64,000 nt of DNA from Nitrospira japonica. GTDB taxonomy: Bacteria > Nitrospirota > Thermodesulfovibrionia > UBA6902. Location: contig DYJL01000007.1 in NCBI GenBank assembly GCA_020723105.1, positions 36,084 to 100,083 of the forward strand. The letters run 5' to 3'. The notes beneath the pieces are model-generated. The model was not told the origin of the DNA, ran no database searches, and saw only the letters and a program-made list of their open reading frames with translations. Of the stretch, positions 55,081 to 64,000 are shown in pieces. A program made the position numbers and the translations under genes. Every line of letters begins with the position of its first letter. Position 1 is the first letter of the stretch.

Positions 55081-56254
55081 TAAAATCCTTCTTGGAATTA
55101 CTGGAAGCATTGCTGCATACAAATCCGTTGAAATAGGACGCCGGTTAATTGATGAAGGCTACAGCGTACAGGTAGTCATGACAAAATCTGCGTGCAATTT
55201 CATAACTCCTCTTACACTTGAATCTGTGACCGGTAAACCTGTTCTCACGGACCTGTTCAGTGATCCGTTCAGCCACATCAATTTGTCAAAAGAGTCTTCC
55301 CTGCTGCTTATCGCTCCTGCCACTGCGAACACCATCAATAAGCTGCGCTGTGGAATAGCGGATGATCTATTGAGCAATCTCTGGTTGACACATGAAGGAC
55401 CAACTCTCATTGCTCCGGCAATGAATCACAGGATGTACCGCCATTTCTCAGTGCAGAAAAGCATAAAAGAACTTCAGAAGCTTGGTGTAAATTTTGTAGG
55501 GCCTGTTTCAGGAAGTCTTGCCTGCGGCGAAGAAGGGGAGGGCCGGATGGCAGATGTCTCGACTATAGTTGAAGCTGCAATAGCGGCGCTGACGCAAAAA
55601 GATTTAAAAGGTCAGCATATCCTTGTTACAGCAGGGCCGACTCTTGAAGCAATTGATCCTGTAAGATTTATCTCAAACCGTTCTTCAGGAAAGATGGGTT
55701 ATGCAATTGCAAAAGCAGCATTAAGAAGGGGCGCAAAAGTTACTCTTATCAGCGGCCCGACTTCACAGATGCCGCTGGAAGGTGTTTACTTTATATCAGT
55801 CGAGAAGGCTTCAGAAATGGAGACAGCAGTCTTAAAGCATCTCCCAAAAGCAACAGCAGTTATTATGGCTGCGGCAGTAGCTGATTTTGCGCCTGCAATT
55901 ATAAATCAATCAAAGATTACAAAGAATAATATTTCTTCTATAACTTTAAAGAAGACAACGGATATCCTTAAAAAAACAGGCAAAATAAAAAATAAACGTA
56001 TTCTGATAGGTTTTGCAGCAGAGACAGGAAAGAATATTGAGAACGCAAAGGCCAAGCTCAAAGAAAAAAATCTTGACCTCATCGTGCTGAATGATGTGAC
56101 ACAAAAAGGCGCGGGCTTTAATGTGGACACAAACATTGTTACTATCATTGACAGAAAAGGCAAAGTTGCTGATTATCCTTTGATGAAAAAAATTGAAGTT
56201 GCGAACGTTATTCTTGACGGGTTACTGGAAGTGAGAAAAAGGGGGAACCTATGA
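55070..56254 (+). CDS. coaBC: Phosphopantothenoylcysteine synthetase/decarboxylase
   Basis: 394 aa bifunctional enzyme. CoaC part: [20 protein letters not shown] with the active-site Asn, and [12 protein letters not shown] with the catalytic Cys near residue 155. CoaB part: [42 protein letters not shown] and [10 protein letters not shown]. It carries out two steps of coenzyme A synthesis. ATGA overlap with aroQ. Confidence 0.95.
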   Translation: MVNSKILLGITGSIAAYKSVEIGRRLIDEGYSVQVVMTKSACNFITPLTLESVTGKPVLTDLFSDPFSHINLSKESSLLLIAPATANTINKLRCGIADDLLSNLWLTHEGPTLIAPAMNHRMYRHFSVQKSIKELQKLGVNFVGPVSGSLACGEEGEGRMADVSTIVEAAIAALTQKDLKGQHILVTAGPTLEAIDPVRFISNRSSGKMGYAIAKAALRRGAKVTLISGPTSQMPLEGVYFISVEKASEMETAVLKHLPKATAVIMAAAVADFAPAIINQSKITKNNISSITLKKTTDILKKTGKIKNKRILIGFAAETGKNIENAKAKLKEKNLDLIVLNDVTQKGAGFNVDTNIVTIIDRKGKVADYPLMKKIEVANVILDGLLEVRKRGNL

Positions 56255-56697
56255 AGATACTGATTATCCACGGTCCGAATCTTAATCTGCTTGGCAAAAG
56301 AGAAGCGAATATCTACGGGACGAAGACTCTTGATGAGATCAATGCCCTGTTAAAAAAACTTGCGAAAGAATTGAAAGTGGAACTTGACATCAAACAGTCC
56401 AACCATGAAGGCGGAATTGTAGATCTCATACAAAATTCAAAACAATATGCTGCACTTGTCATTAATCCTGCTGCCTATACCCATACGAGTATTGCAATAA
56501 GAGATGCGATAGCTGCAGTTGAAATCCCTGCGGTCGAGGTACATCTGTCAAACATTCACAAGCGTGAAGAGTTCAGACAAAAGTCTCTCATTGCCTCTGT
56601 TGCATACGGACAGATTTCCGGATTCGGGTATGAAAGTTATCTGCTCGGCCTGAGGGCTGCAGTTTCAATCGCCAATGCAAAAAAAAGCGTTTCTTAG
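56251..56697 (+). CDS. aroQ: Type II 3-dehydroquinate dehydratase
   Basis: 148 aa, standard. [17 protein letters not shown] with the lid region, [27 protein letters not shown] with the catalytic His, and [17 protein letters not shown]. It makes 3-dehydroshikimate in the shikimate pathway. It overlaps the next gene by 23 bases. Confidence 0.96.
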   Translation: MKILIIHGPNLNLLGKREANIYGTKTLDEINALLKKLAKELKVELDIKQSNHEGGIVDLIQNSKQYAALVINPAAYTHTSIAIRDAIAAVEIPAVEVHLSNIHKREEFRQKSLIASVAYGQISGFGYESYLLGLRAAVSIANAKKSVS

Positions 56698-57736
56698 GAA
56701 AAAACTCCGGCAATTAAACGTTGACGGTATTCTTGTTACCGATCTTCTCAATGTTAAATACCTCACTGGATTTACCGGTTCATCAGGTTACGCAGTTATT
56801 ACAAAAACAGATGCTGTGTTCGTAACAGATTTTCGTTATCAGGAGCAGGCTAAGCATGAAGTGAAGGGATTTAAAATTAAGATAGAGCGAGGGGACCGCG
56901 CCAAAGAAGTGAAGGAGCTGGTTGATGAATATGCAACAGGAAAACTCGGTTTTGAAGACCATAATGTAACTTTTGGTTTCTATAATAAATTATTAAAGAA
57001 AAAGATCAGGCTTAAACCCTTGAACACTGTAATTGAATCCATGAGAATTATGAAATCACCAGATGAGGTTCAGTGTATCAGAAAAGCTGCATCAAGGGCT
57101 GAAAGGGCTTTCATAAAACTGCAGCCCTATATAAAACCCGGGATAACAGAGCGAAAACTTGCACTGAAACTGGAAGCATTATTGAAAGAAGAAGGTTGCA
57201 AAACATTACCTTTTGGAGTTATAGTAGCTTCTGGTTTTTTATCGGCCCTGCCTCATGCCAGTCCTACCAATAAGATTATTAAAAAAGGCGACTTCATCGT
57301 CTTTGACTGGGGAGGTGAATATGAGGGATATTATTCAGATATGACCAGAACCATTGTTGCAAAGGGCAAGGATACGGCAAGGCAAAAAGAGATTTATTCT
57401 ATCGTCCTTGAGGCGCAGAAAAAGGCGCTTGAGACGGTGAAACCAGATATAAAAGCAGCGGCAGTTGACAGAGCTGCACGAAATTACATAAAGCAAAAAG
57501 GTTATGATGAATATTTTGGCCATGGAACAGGTCACGGCGTAGGGCTTGCAGTACATGAGAGGCCGTATATTTCATGGCGTAGTAAAGATGTGCTAAAGGA
57601 AAACATGGTTTTCACTGTTGAACCTGGGATATACCTGCCCCGTTTTGGCGGGGTAAGAATTGAGGAAATGGTAGTTGTAACGAAGAGTGGGGCAGAGGTC
57701 TTGACCTCTTTGCCGAAGAAGTTTACGATGATATGA
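56675..57736 (+). CDS. M24 family Xaa-Pro aminopeptidase
   Basis: 353 aa. Creatinase-type N-terminal domain (residues 1-120), then the pita-bread fold with metal ligands: [16 protein letters not shown] (two Asp), [11 protein letters not shown] (His), VEPGIYLP (Glu) and GGVRIEEMV (Glu). It removes N-terminal residues before proline. It precedes efp, a frequent neighbour. Exact gene name (pepP or pepQ) is not certain. Confidence 0.92.
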   Translation: MQKKAFLRKKLRQLNVDGILVTDLLNVKYLTGFTGSSGYAVITKTDAVFVTDFRYQEQAKHEVKGFKIKIERGDRAKEVKELVDEYATGKLGFEDHNVTFGFYNKLLKKKIRLKPLNTVIESMRIMKSPDEVQCIRKAASRAERAFIKLQPYIKPGITERKLALKLEALLKEEGCKTLPFGVIVASGFLSALPHASPTNKIIKKGDFIVFDWGGEYEGYYSDMTRTIVAKGKDTARQKEIYSIVLEAQKKALETVKPDIKAAAVDRAARNYIKQKGYDEYFGHGTGHGVGLAVHERPYISWRSKDVLKENMVFTVEPGIYLPRFGGVRIEEMVVVTKSGAEVLTSLPKKFTMI

Positions 57737-57771
57737 CACGGGAATGACATTTTGATACAGGGAGGCAATAA

Positions 57772-58332
57772 TTGATATCTACAAGTGAATTTAGAAAAGG
57801 TGCAAAAATTAAATATAAAGATGCGCCGCATGAAATTGTTGACTTTCAACATCACAAAATGGGTCGAGGCGGAGCCATTATCAGAACAAAGCTCAAGAAC
57901 CTGAAAACCGGCAGTATCTTTGAAGACACTTTCAAGGGTGGAGAAAAGTTTGAAACTCCGGAACTTGAAGAAAAATCTATGCAGTATCTTTACAAAGAGG
58001 ACGAATTATATTATTTCATGGATAATGAAAACTATGAGCAGTTTCCCCTGACCTCAGAGCAATTGGGAGATGTAAAAAAATTTATAAAAGAAAACATGGA
58101 AGTGAAAATCCTGTTATACAGCGGCACTCCGCTTTCTGTGGAAATACCCATGTTCGTCGAGCTGACAATTGTAAAAACTGATCCGGGTTTCAAAGGTGAT
58201 ACAGCGAGCGGCGGCAGCAAACCTGCTGTCCTGGAATCGGGAGTTACAGTAAAGGTGCCATTTCATCTGAATGAAGGAGACATTATAAAAGTTGATACAA
58301 GGACCGGGGAATATATTGAGAGGGTCAGGTAA
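57772..58332 (+). CDS. efp: Elongation factor P with Arg at the modification loop
   Basis: 186 aa, three OB-like domains. TTG start with GGGAGG 6-7 bases upstream. The tip of the N-terminal loop is HHKMGRGGA, placing Arg32 where Lys34 sits in the E. coli protein. Arg at this site is the residue rhamnosylated by EarP in some bacteria, but no earP is in the window and unmodified forms exist. C-terminal KVPFHLNEGDIIKVDTRTGEY is the usual end. EF-P relieves stalling at polyproline. Confidence 0.95.
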   Translation: MISTSEFRKGAKIKYKDAPHEIVDFQHHKMGRGGAIIRTKLKNLKTGSIFEDTFKGGEKFETPELEEKSMQYLYKEDELYYFMDNENYEQFPLTSEQLGDVKKFIKENMEVKILLYSGTPLSVEIPMFVELTIVKTDPGFKGDTASGGSKPAVLESGVTVKVPFHLNEGDIIKVDTRTGEYIERVR

Positions 58333-58381
58333 GAGTTCAGTTGACAACTAACAACTAACAACCAAGAATGAGGGAAAGAAA

Positions 58382-58822
58382 ATGGAACTGGACGAGATAA
58401 AAAAACTGATTGATCTTTTAAAAGAAACCGATATCACCGAATTTCAGATAGAAAGAGAAGACACAAAACTCAAAATTAAGCGTGAAAAATATTTATCATC
58501 TTTTGAGGCCATATCATCTGCAAAAAAACATGAAGTTGCCGCACCTACTGAAAGTAAAGCGGAGGCTGCAGGGGAAAGTAAAATAGTAACCATTACATCG
58601 CCGATTGTTGGAATATTTCACCGGACGCCGTCTCCTGAATCTCCGCCTTTTGTTGAAATCGGCAGCGTCGTCAGAAAAGGACAGGTTCTCTGTATAGTTG
58701 AGGCCATGAAGCTGATGAATGAAATAGAAAGCGACACTGAGGGAGTTATCTCAAAAATTCTTGTAGAAAACGGACAGCCTGTTGAATACGGCGAACCGCT
58801 TTTTCTTATTGAACCGATGTAA
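58382..58822 (+). CDS. accB: Acetyl-CoA carboxylase biotin carboxyl carrier protein
   Basis: 146 aa. N-terminal helical part, a flexible Ala/Glu-rich linker near 58-70, then the biotinyl domain with [11 protein letters not shown], the biotin Lys being residue 110. The thumb segment [12 protein letters not shown] is present. It carries CO2 from AccC to the carboxyltransferase for malonyl-CoA. Separated from accC by a hairpin tract. Confidence 0.96.
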   Translation: MELDEIKKLIDLLKETDITEFQIEREDTKLKIKREKYLSSFEAISSAKKHEVAAPTESKAEAAGESKIVTITSPIVGIFHRTPSPESPPFVEIGSVVRKGQVLCIVEAMKLMNEIESDTEGVISKILVENGQPVEYGEPLFLIEPM

Positions 58823-58830
58823 TATCAGGG

Positions 58831-58898
58831 TCAAGAGTTAAGAGTCAGGAGTTAAGTAAACCTACTTACCTCATACCTCATAACTCATAACTCATAAC
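58831..58898. repeat. Degenerate inverted-repeat tract between accB and accC
   Basis: Left arm 58831-58857 (AAGAGTTAAGAGTCAGGAGT units), right arm 58865-58898 (TCATACCTCATAACTCATAA units). Units are 8-10 bases and the arms are roughly complementary. It ends one base before the accC ATG, so it removes any normal ribosome site for accC. Confidence 0.75.
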
Positions 58899-58899
58899 A

Positions 58900-60249
58900 A
58901 TGCAGCTATTCAAGAAAATATTAATAGCCAACCGTGGCGAGATAGCCGTCAGGATAATCCGGGCCTGCCATGAACTTGGCATACAGACTGCGGCTGTTTA
59001 TTCAGAAGCAGACAAAGACGCCCTCCATGTAAGGATGGCTGATGAGGCCATATGCATCGGACCAGCTTCATCAGCTCAAAGTTATCTGAATATTCCCGCA
59101 ATAATAAGCGCTGCTGAAATAACCGATTCAGAGGCGATTCATCCGGGTTACGGGTTCCTTTCTGAGAATGCACATTTTGTTGAGGCCTGCACAGCGTCCA
59201 GAATTACTTTTATCGGGCCCTCTGCTGAAAATATCCGCTCAGGTGGCGACAAATCACGTGCCAGACAGATAATGAAGAGGAAAGGGGTGCCTGTAGTGCC
59301 GGGAAGCGACAGCCCTGTAACGGATGAAGAAGATGCTTTAAAGATAGCCAGAAAGATAGGTTTCCCGATAATTCTCAAGGCTTCTGCAGGCGGCGGCGGG
59401 AGAGGTATGAGAATAGTGCAGGAAGAAAAAGATTTATCTCCGATGTACCATATGGCGCAGAAGGAGGCTTTTGCTGCGTTTGGTAATGGTGATTTATATA
59501 TTGAGAAATACATTTCTGAAATGAGACACATAGAGGTGCAGATACTTGCAGATAATAAAGGCAGCGTTGTTTATCTCGGTGAACGGGACTGCTCTATCCA
59601 GCGGAGGCACCAGAAGCTTATCGAAGAGGCCCCTTTTTCCCTTGCAAATGTCAAATTCAGGAAGAAGATAGGTGATATAGCAATAAAAGCTGCAAAGGCG
59701 TTTAGATACAAAAACGCAGGGACTATTGAATTCATCCTCGACCGGGACGAACAGATATATTTTATGGAGATAAATACGAGGATTCAGGTTGAACATCCGG
59801 TCTCCGAGATGATTACAGGGATTGATATTATAAAGGAACAGATTAGGATCGCTGCAGGCGCTCTGCTGCCGTTCAAACAGAATGAGATAAAGTTCTCGGG
59901 ACACAGCATTGAATGCAGGATAAATGCAGAAGACCCTGAGAAGTTTATTCCTTCACCGGGGAAAATCACTTTATTTATCCCGCCTGGAGGGCCAGGCGTC
60001 AGAGTTGATACGGCAGCATATTCCGGCTGGACCGTCCCCGCACATTATGATTCCCTGATTGCAAAACTGATTGTTCACGGTAAGGACCGGGAAGTGGCAA
60101 TTGCAAAAATGAAAAGGGCCTTAAGAGAATTTATAGTCGAAGGCATCAAAACAACGATACCGTTTCACCTGAAGATTCTTGACAACCCCGATTTTGTCAG
60201 TGGCAATTTCAATACGCATTTTTTAGAGAAGGTTAATAAAACAGAGTAG
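58900..60249 (+). CDS. accC: Acetyl-CoA carboxylase biotin carboxylase
   Basis: 449 aa. N-terminal [25 protein letters not shown]-grasp [13 protein letters not shown] near 159, [38 protein letters not shown], and [14 protein letters not shown]. It carboxylates the biotin of AccB. The sequence before the ATG is the hairpin tract and contains no Shine-Dalgarno, so translation may depend on accB coupling or be weak. The TAG stop starts a palindromic repeat. Confidence 0.96.
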   Translation: MQLFKKILIANRGEIAVRIIRACHELGIQTAAVYSEADKDALHVRMADEAICIGPASSAQSYLNIPAIISAAEITDSEAIHPGYGFLSENAHFVEACTASRITFIGPSAENIRSGGDKSRARQIMKRKGVPVVPGSDSPVTDEEDALKIARKIGFPIILKASAGGGGRGMRIVQEEKDLSPMYHMAQKEAFAAFGNGDLYIEKYISEMRHIEVQILADNKGSVVYLGERDCSIQRRHQKLIEEAPFSLANVKFRKKIGDIAIKAAKAFRYKNAGTIEFILDRDEQIYFMEINTRIQVEHPVSEMITGIDIIKEQIRIAAGALLPFKQNEIKFSGHSIECRINAEDPEKFIPSPGKITLFIPPGGPGVRVDTAAYSGWTVPAHYDSLIAKLIVHGKDREVAIAKMKRALREFIVEGIKTTIPFHLKILDNPDFVSGNFNTHFLEKVNKTE

Positions 60250-60274
60250 GGGGCGGGTTTCAAACCCACCCTGC
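60247..60274. repeat. GGGTTTCAAACCC palindromic repeat, copy 2
   Basis: GGCGGGTTTCAAACCCACCCTGC, beginning at the accC TAG stop, as copy 1 begins at the larC TAG (40591). Confidence 0.8.
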
Positions 60275-60283
60275 ATTCTGACT

Positions 60284-60928
60284 ATGGCTAAGCTCTTCAC
60301 GAAACACAATCCCATCTACCTGATCACAGACCGGGCCCTTTCCGGACTTTCTCATTCTCAGATTGTCAGACAGGCAATAACCGCAGGCATCAGGACTGTT
60401 CAGCTTAGAGAAAAGCAGATGTCAAAGAAAGAAATACATCGTGAAGCTCTTGCGATACGCACGCTTACTGAAAAGAATAATACAACCTTCATCATCAACG
60501 ATTACATTGATATTGCTCTTGCTGTAAATGCCGATGGTGTTCATCTCGGACAGGAAGACATGCCTGTTAAAGAAGCGAGAAAGATAATGGGGAAGAATAA
60601 AATCATCGGCATATCAACTCATAGTTTAAAGCAGGCCCTCAAGGCGCAGGAGGCCGGAGCTGACTATATCGGCTTTGGGCCTATTTTCAGGACGTCAACG
60701 AAAGATGCAGGATATCCAAAGGGATTGAAGGCCCTGGAGGAAATCAGAAAGCATATCAAAATTCCCATTGTTGCTATTGGCGGGATTATTCCGGAAAATG
60801 CTTCATCCGTACTGGCAGCAGGAGCAGATGCGGTTGCTGTCATGTCAGCCATTTTGAGCGGGAATATAAGAAAAAATACAGAAAAAGTTTTATCGGCGAT
60901 TATTGTGGGACGCTCCTTGCTTTATTGA
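60284..60928 (+). CDS. thiE: Thiamine phosphate synthase
   Basis: 214 aa TIM barrel. VQLREKQMSKKE near residue 40, FIINDYIDIALAVNADGVHLGQEDMP, ADYIGFGPIFRTSTK and VAIGGIIPEN. It couples the pyrimidine and thiazole moieties of thiamine. No TPP riboswitch motif is seen in the short gap after accC. No other thi gene is in the window. Confidence 0.93.
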   Translation: MAKLFTKHNPIYLITDRALSGLSHSQIVRQAITAGIRTVQLREKQMSKKEIHREALAIRTLTEKNNTTFIINDYIDIALAVNADGVHLGQEDMPVKEARKIMGKNKIIGISTHSLKQALKAQEAGADYIGFGPIFRTSTKDAGYPKGLKALEEIRKHIKIPIVAIGGIIPENASSVLAAGADAVAVMSAILSGNIRKNTEKVLSAIIVGRSLLY

Positions 60929-61306
60929 CAAAATTGTGCTGCAGGCTGCAATGCTCGGGCGGCTGAGAATGAGAGAGTATGCTACATTCTACAGCCTTTA
61001 TGGCATCAATGGCTGAACTCGTTATCCCGCCTGCATAGCCTGAACCTTCACCTATAAGTTAACGGAGATACTCCCGCACAAAAAATCCATCAGATTCTGA
61101 GCAGGGACCTTCCATTTTCCATCTCCGGCATTAAACGCCTTTCTCTCTATTCCAAAAAATGCCTCCTTCACAGTCCCCACCTTACTTTCGATACGATGAA
61201 TGCTATCAGAAGAATGATCCGAAGGCAAGAGCGGAGGGGCCGGGTGCTTACAAAGGGCCTGCCATTTTATACCATTCTCCTCCCCAATCTGTTAAAATTC
61301 AACGCC
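60929..61306. other. Intergenic stretch with a gene relic
   Basis: 378 bases without an intact gene. 60940-61165 holds a minus-strand FAD-oxidoreductase relic (separate entry). In 61166-61306 I see only sequence leading to livH and no obvious promoter. Confidence 0.6.
60940..61165 (-). pseudogene. Relic of an FAD-dependent oxidoreductase (COG2509-like)
   Basis: On the minus strand two conserved pieces are readable in order: FFGIERKAFNAGDGKWKVPA with QNLMDFLCGSIS, then after a stop and frame change LIGEGSGYAGGITSSAIDAI with KAVEC. The first resembles the mid-part and the second the C-terminal FAD-binding end (IGEGAGYAGGI) of uncharacterised FAD-dependent dehydrogenases. The segment between is deleted and the 5' half is missing. 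Confidence 0.75.
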
Positions 61307-62209
61307 ATGTTTTTTCAGCAGATAATCAACGGTCTGACAGTCGGTGGAGTGTATGCCTTAATTGCGCTGGGGTATACGCTGGTTTATGGAATACTTGAAC
61401 TGATAAATTTTGCTCACGGCGAGATTTACATGATAGGCGCTTATCTCGGAATTATATTTTTAGGGATATTCACTGCAGCCGGACTTACAGAGTACAGCCT
61501 GCTTCTCTCGTTAGTTTTAACTTTTATCATGTCAACACTCGTTTGTTCTGCATATGGATTTACGGTTGAGAAGCTTGCATACAAACCATTGCGGAATGCA
61601 CCGAGGCTTAATCCCCTGATAAGCGCAATTGGTGTGTCTATATTTCTTCAGAATTATGTAATGCTTACACAGGGTGCAACTGACAAGGTGTTCCCGCATG
61701 TTATACCGGTCACGATAATTGAGTTCTCAAATGTGACGATGACCACACTGCAACTTTTCATTATTATTGTCTCCCTCCTGCTTATGGCCGGGCTTCATCT
61801 TTTTATAATGAAGACAAAAACAGGCAAGGCCATGAGGGCTGTGGCACAGGATAAAATTATGGCCTCGCTTCTGGGAATAAATATTGACAGGATAATTTCT
61901 GTTACATTTATTATAGGTTCCGGACTGGCTGCTGTTGCAGGATTAATGGTAGCTATGTATTACGGCCTTGTAAATTATTCCATCGGCTATCTGGTCGGAA
62001 TCAAGGCCTTCACTGCTGCCGTGCTCGGAGGCATCGGGAGCGTTCCCGGAGCCATGATTGGCGGTCTTGTGCTCGGGCTTATTGAGAGTCTCGGAGCCGG
62101 TTACTTGTCAAGTGAATACAAGGATGCATATGCCTTCATTATTCTGATAATTATCCTGCTTGTAAAACCAACAGGCCTGCTTGGCAAGTCAGAGGGGCCC
62201 AGGCCGTGA
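61307..62209 (+). CDS. livH: Branched-chain amino acid ABC transporter permease LivH
   Basis: 300 aa from ATG 61307; the frame is open 37 codons upstream, but MFFQQIINGLTVGGVYALIAL is the family's start. Eight or so membrane helices; GYTLVYGILELINFAHGE is the LivH signature, and AVAQDKIMASLLGINIDRI is the coupling loop. With LivM it forms the channel for branched-chain amino acids or related substrates. Overlaps livM by 4 bases. Confidence 0.93.
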   Translation: MFFQQIINGLTVGGVYALIALGYTLVYGILELINFAHGEIYMIGAYLGIIFLGIFTAAGLTEYSLLLSLVLTFIMSTLVCSAYGFTVEKLAYKPLRNAPRLNPLISAIGVSIFLQNYVMLTQGATDKVFPHVIPVTIIEFSNVTMTTLQLFIIIVSLLLMAGLHLFIMKTKTGKAMRAVAQDKIMASLLGINIDRIISVTFIIGSGLAAVAGLMVAMYYGLVNYSIGYLVGIKAFTAAVLGGIGSVPGAMIGGLVLGLIESLGAGYLSSEYKDAYAFIILIIILLVKPTGLLGKSEGPRP

Positions 62210-63270
62210 AAAAATTAATCTTCATGTTCTGGTGTGCCTTATTGACCCTTCCCTTTATGGGAATAAGAGGCGCTGCGTATCTTTTCTTTGGGATAGCAGT
62301 TTCATACGGTTTTTATGTTGCTTTGGCAAATATGTTCGGTAAGATTAAAAAGCCGGACCTGCCGGTCAATATGAAACTGCTGTCAACCGCCTTAATAATA
62401 TTTTCTTTTGCCTTGCCCTTTTTAGTGAGAGACTACTATACAGACGTTGCAATCCTCGTCTGCATTTATATTTTACTGGCGCTCGGCGTAAATATAGTTA
62501 TTGGGTTTACCGGTCTTCTGCATCTTGGGTTTGCTGCTTTTTATGGCATAGGCGCATATTCAAACGCACTGCTGACAACTGCACTGGGCCTGGACTTCTG
62601 GAGCGCTTTAATCCTTACACTGATTCTATCGTCTCTGGCGGGTTTTCTCTTAGCCTTTCCTTCACTGAGACTCAGGGGAGATTATCTGGCAATTGTTACT
62701 CTTGGTTTTGGAGAAATAATCCGCCTTGTCCTGAATAACTGGGACAGTGTGACGAGGGGGCCAAATGGCATTTCGAATATTCCGTCACCGGTTATTCTCG
62801 GGTTTGAAATAAGCAGTCTGAAATATTATTACTACCTCGTCCTGCTGTTTATGCTGTCTGCGGCGTTCATCGTTAAACGGGTTCAGCGCTCCAGAACAGG
62901 AAGGGCCTGGCTTGCAATCCGTGAAGATGAGACTGCAGCAGAGGCTATGGGAATCAATACAAGGAAATACAAATTCATGGCCTTGACCTTCGGCGCTTTC
63001 TGGGCGGGCCTTGCAGGCGCTCTGTTTGCCAGCAAGATGCATTTTGTTTCTCCTGAGAGTTTTACATTTATGGAATCTGTTTTTGTAGTTTGCATGATAA
63101 TTCTCGGCGGACTTGGAAGCGTCCCTGGAGTTATTTTCGGTTCGTTAATCCTTGTTCTTCTTCCGGAATTGCTGAGGGATTTTCAGTTATACCGGATGCT
63201 TGCACTTGGAGCAGGACTCGTATTGATGATGATATTCAGGCCTGACGGATTGATTAGGAGCAGGCAATGA
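62206..63270 (+). CDS. livM: Branched-chain amino acid ABC transporter permease LivM
   Basis: 354 aa. About ten hydrophobic segments; LGVNIVIGFTGLLHLGFAAFYGIGAY, given here in part, is the LivM signature, then RLRGDYLAIVTLGFGEIIR and AIREDETAAEAMGINTRKYK as coupling loop. GTG start overlapping the livH stop. ATGA overlap with livG. A substrate-binding LivK gene is not in the window. Confidence 0.94.
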   Translation: MKKLIFMFWCALLTLPFMGIRGAAYLFFGIAVSYGFYVALANMFGKIKKPDLPVNMKLLSTALIIFSFALPFLVRDYYTDVAILVCIYILLALGVNIVIGFTGLLHLGFAAFYGIGAYSNALLTTALGLDFWSALILTLILSSLAGFLLAFPSLRLRGDYLAIVTLGFGEIIRLVLNNWDSVTRGPNGISNIPSPVILGFEISSLKYYYYLVLLFMLSAAFIVKRVQRSRTGRAWLAIREDETAAEAMGINTRKYKFMALTFGAFWAGLAGALFASKMHFVSPESFTFMESVFVVCMIILGGLGSVPGVIFGSLILVLLPELLRDFQLYRMLALGAGLVLMMIFRPDGLIRSRQ

Positions 63271-64000
63271 TTCTGGAGGTCCGGGAATTAACAAAGGCAT
63301 TTGGCGGACTAAAGGCAATTGAGGAAGTAAACTTCAAGGTCCGGCAAGGGAGCATTGTAAGTATTATCGGTCCTAACGGGGCTGGAAAAACTACTTTGTT
63401 TAATTGCCTTACAGGAATTCTGCCTTCGACAAAAGGCAGAATCCTGTTTGAGGGTAAAGAAATTACTTACTGGAAACCGCATGCAATTACTGCAAAGGGT
63501 ATTGCACGCACCTTTCAGAATATCAGGATATTTGCTGCGATGACTGTTCTTGAAAATGTGATGATAGGGCAGCACTCGCGATCAAAGGAAGGTTTGTTTA
63601 CTGCTGTGATGGGCACCACGACATTCCGCAAAGAAGAAGAGACAATAAAATCAAAAGCATTCGAATACCTGGAATTTGCAGGCATCAGTGGATATGCAGA
63701 TGTATTGGCAGATAATCTTCCTTACGGATGTCAGAAACGTCTTGAGATTGCCCGGGCCCTTGCTACTGAGCCCAGACTATTGCTCCTTGATGAACCCGCG
63801 GCCGGCATGAATCCTCAGGAGACGCTGGAACTTATGGAACTTATCCGGAGAATCAGGGGCTGGGGGAAAACGGTTATTATTATTGAACACGACATGAAGG
63901 TTGTCATGGGCATTTCAGACTGGATTATAGTGCTGGATCATGGCGTAAAGATAGCAGAGGGCACGCCGAATGAAATACAAAATAATCCTGATGTGATAGA
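63267..64000 (+). CDS. livG: Branched-chain amino acid ABC transporter ATPase LivG (partial)
   Basis: About 244 codons are visible; the gene runs off the right end. MILEVRELTKAFGGLKAIEE, Walker A GPNGAGKTTLFN near residue 36, GIARTFQNIRIF, signature LPYGCQKRLEIARAL, Walker B LLLLDEPAAGMN and the H-loop IIEHDM. In the signature the usual LPYGQQRRLEIARAL has Cys and Lys at two positions. It couples to LivH/LivM. The start overlaps the livM stop (ATGA). Confidence 0.95.
   Translation, partial: MILEVRELTKAFGGLKAIEEVNFKVRQGSIVSIIGPNGAGKTTLFNCLTGILPSTKGRILFEGKEITYWKPHAITAKGIARTFQNIRIFAAMTVLENVMIGQHSRSKEGLFTAVMGTTTFRKEEETIKSKAFEYLEFAGISGYADVLADNLPYGCQKRLEIARALATEPRLLLLDEPAAGMNPQETLELMELIRRIRGWGKTVIIIEHDMKVVMGISDWIIVLDHGVKIAEGTPNEIQNNPDVI

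Noticed and set aside
61159..61306. 37-residue N-terminal extension of LivH and an overlapping 79-aa frame
   Set aside because: The extension is hydrophilic and unlike the family; Met at 61307 begins the first membrane helix.

Overview
This window is a bacterial chromosome segment of moderate-to-low GC. It is mostly housekeeping genes with one CRISPR/defence island and a toxin-antitoxin patch. The gene mix is a leuA-pssA-psd-ilvC block, a DAP/lysine block, larB-larC, RseC, a PEP-CTERM protein with FG-GAP/VCBS-like repeats, a heme-c-motif periplasmic protein beside an FtsX/LolD-type transporter, RemA/YicC, a type I-D CRISPR system, and frequent TTG/GTG starts. It fits a Nitrospirota (Thermodesulfovibrionia-like) or deltaproteobacterial-grade anaerobe. 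That assignment rests on recalled gene repertoire, not on a search.

Layout. 1-4650: a GACA microsatellite, a lipoprotein, an RDD protein with an apparent frameshift, and a large secreted protein joining a CHAP/NlpC-like part, a thermonuclease domain and Ca-binding-like repeats. 4651-7143: three toxin-antitoxin-type loci (HEPN-MNT, RelBE-like, DUF433 plus a broken DUF5615), with decayed duplicate copies of neighbouring genes around the RelBE pair. 7239-12026 (minus strand): patatin-like lipoprotein, leuA, pssA, psd, ilvC. 12319-15969: PCu(A)C copper chaperone, CxxCH protein, FtsX permease, LolD ATPase. 15994-19194 (minus): lysA, dapF, yacG, dapB. 19307-22246: tilS, gltX. 22281-35320: accessory island lying between gltX and glnS. 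It holds ORF6N proteins, a putative toxin with a DUF2283 partner, cas3', cas10d, csc2, csc1, cas6, cas1, cas2, cas4 and a 16-repeat array. 35446-44659: glnS, a four-helix-bundle gene, gpsA, larB-larC, a DegP-like protease, nadE, a small lipoprotein. 44663-49427: ribD, rseC, nnr, PEP-CTERM gene with an internal TGA. 49568-60928: pgeF, CBS protein, tsaE, nadK, udg4, yicC, remA, gmk, rpoZ, coaBC, aroQ, an M24 peptidase, efp, accB, accC, thiE. 61307-64000: livH, livM, livG (cut by the window end).

Most unusual feature. Many gene junctions carry degenerate short-unit tandem repeats in which a left arm (for example CAGAC-rich) is followed by its imperfect reverse complement (GTCTG-rich). The CAGAC family punctuates the accessory and adaptation part of the CRISPR island. 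It supplies the C-termini of several proteins and an N-terminal extension of Cas4. Other junctions carry unrelated sequences with the same architecture. In two places with unrelated repeat sequences, the two arms enclose a four-helix-bundle gene of the 23S-rRNA-intervening-sequence (S23) family. This suggests a class of hairpin elements with or without an S23 gene. Related direct-repeat tracts also lie inside conserved enzymes (dapF, tilS, larC, nnr) as in-frame peptide insertions.
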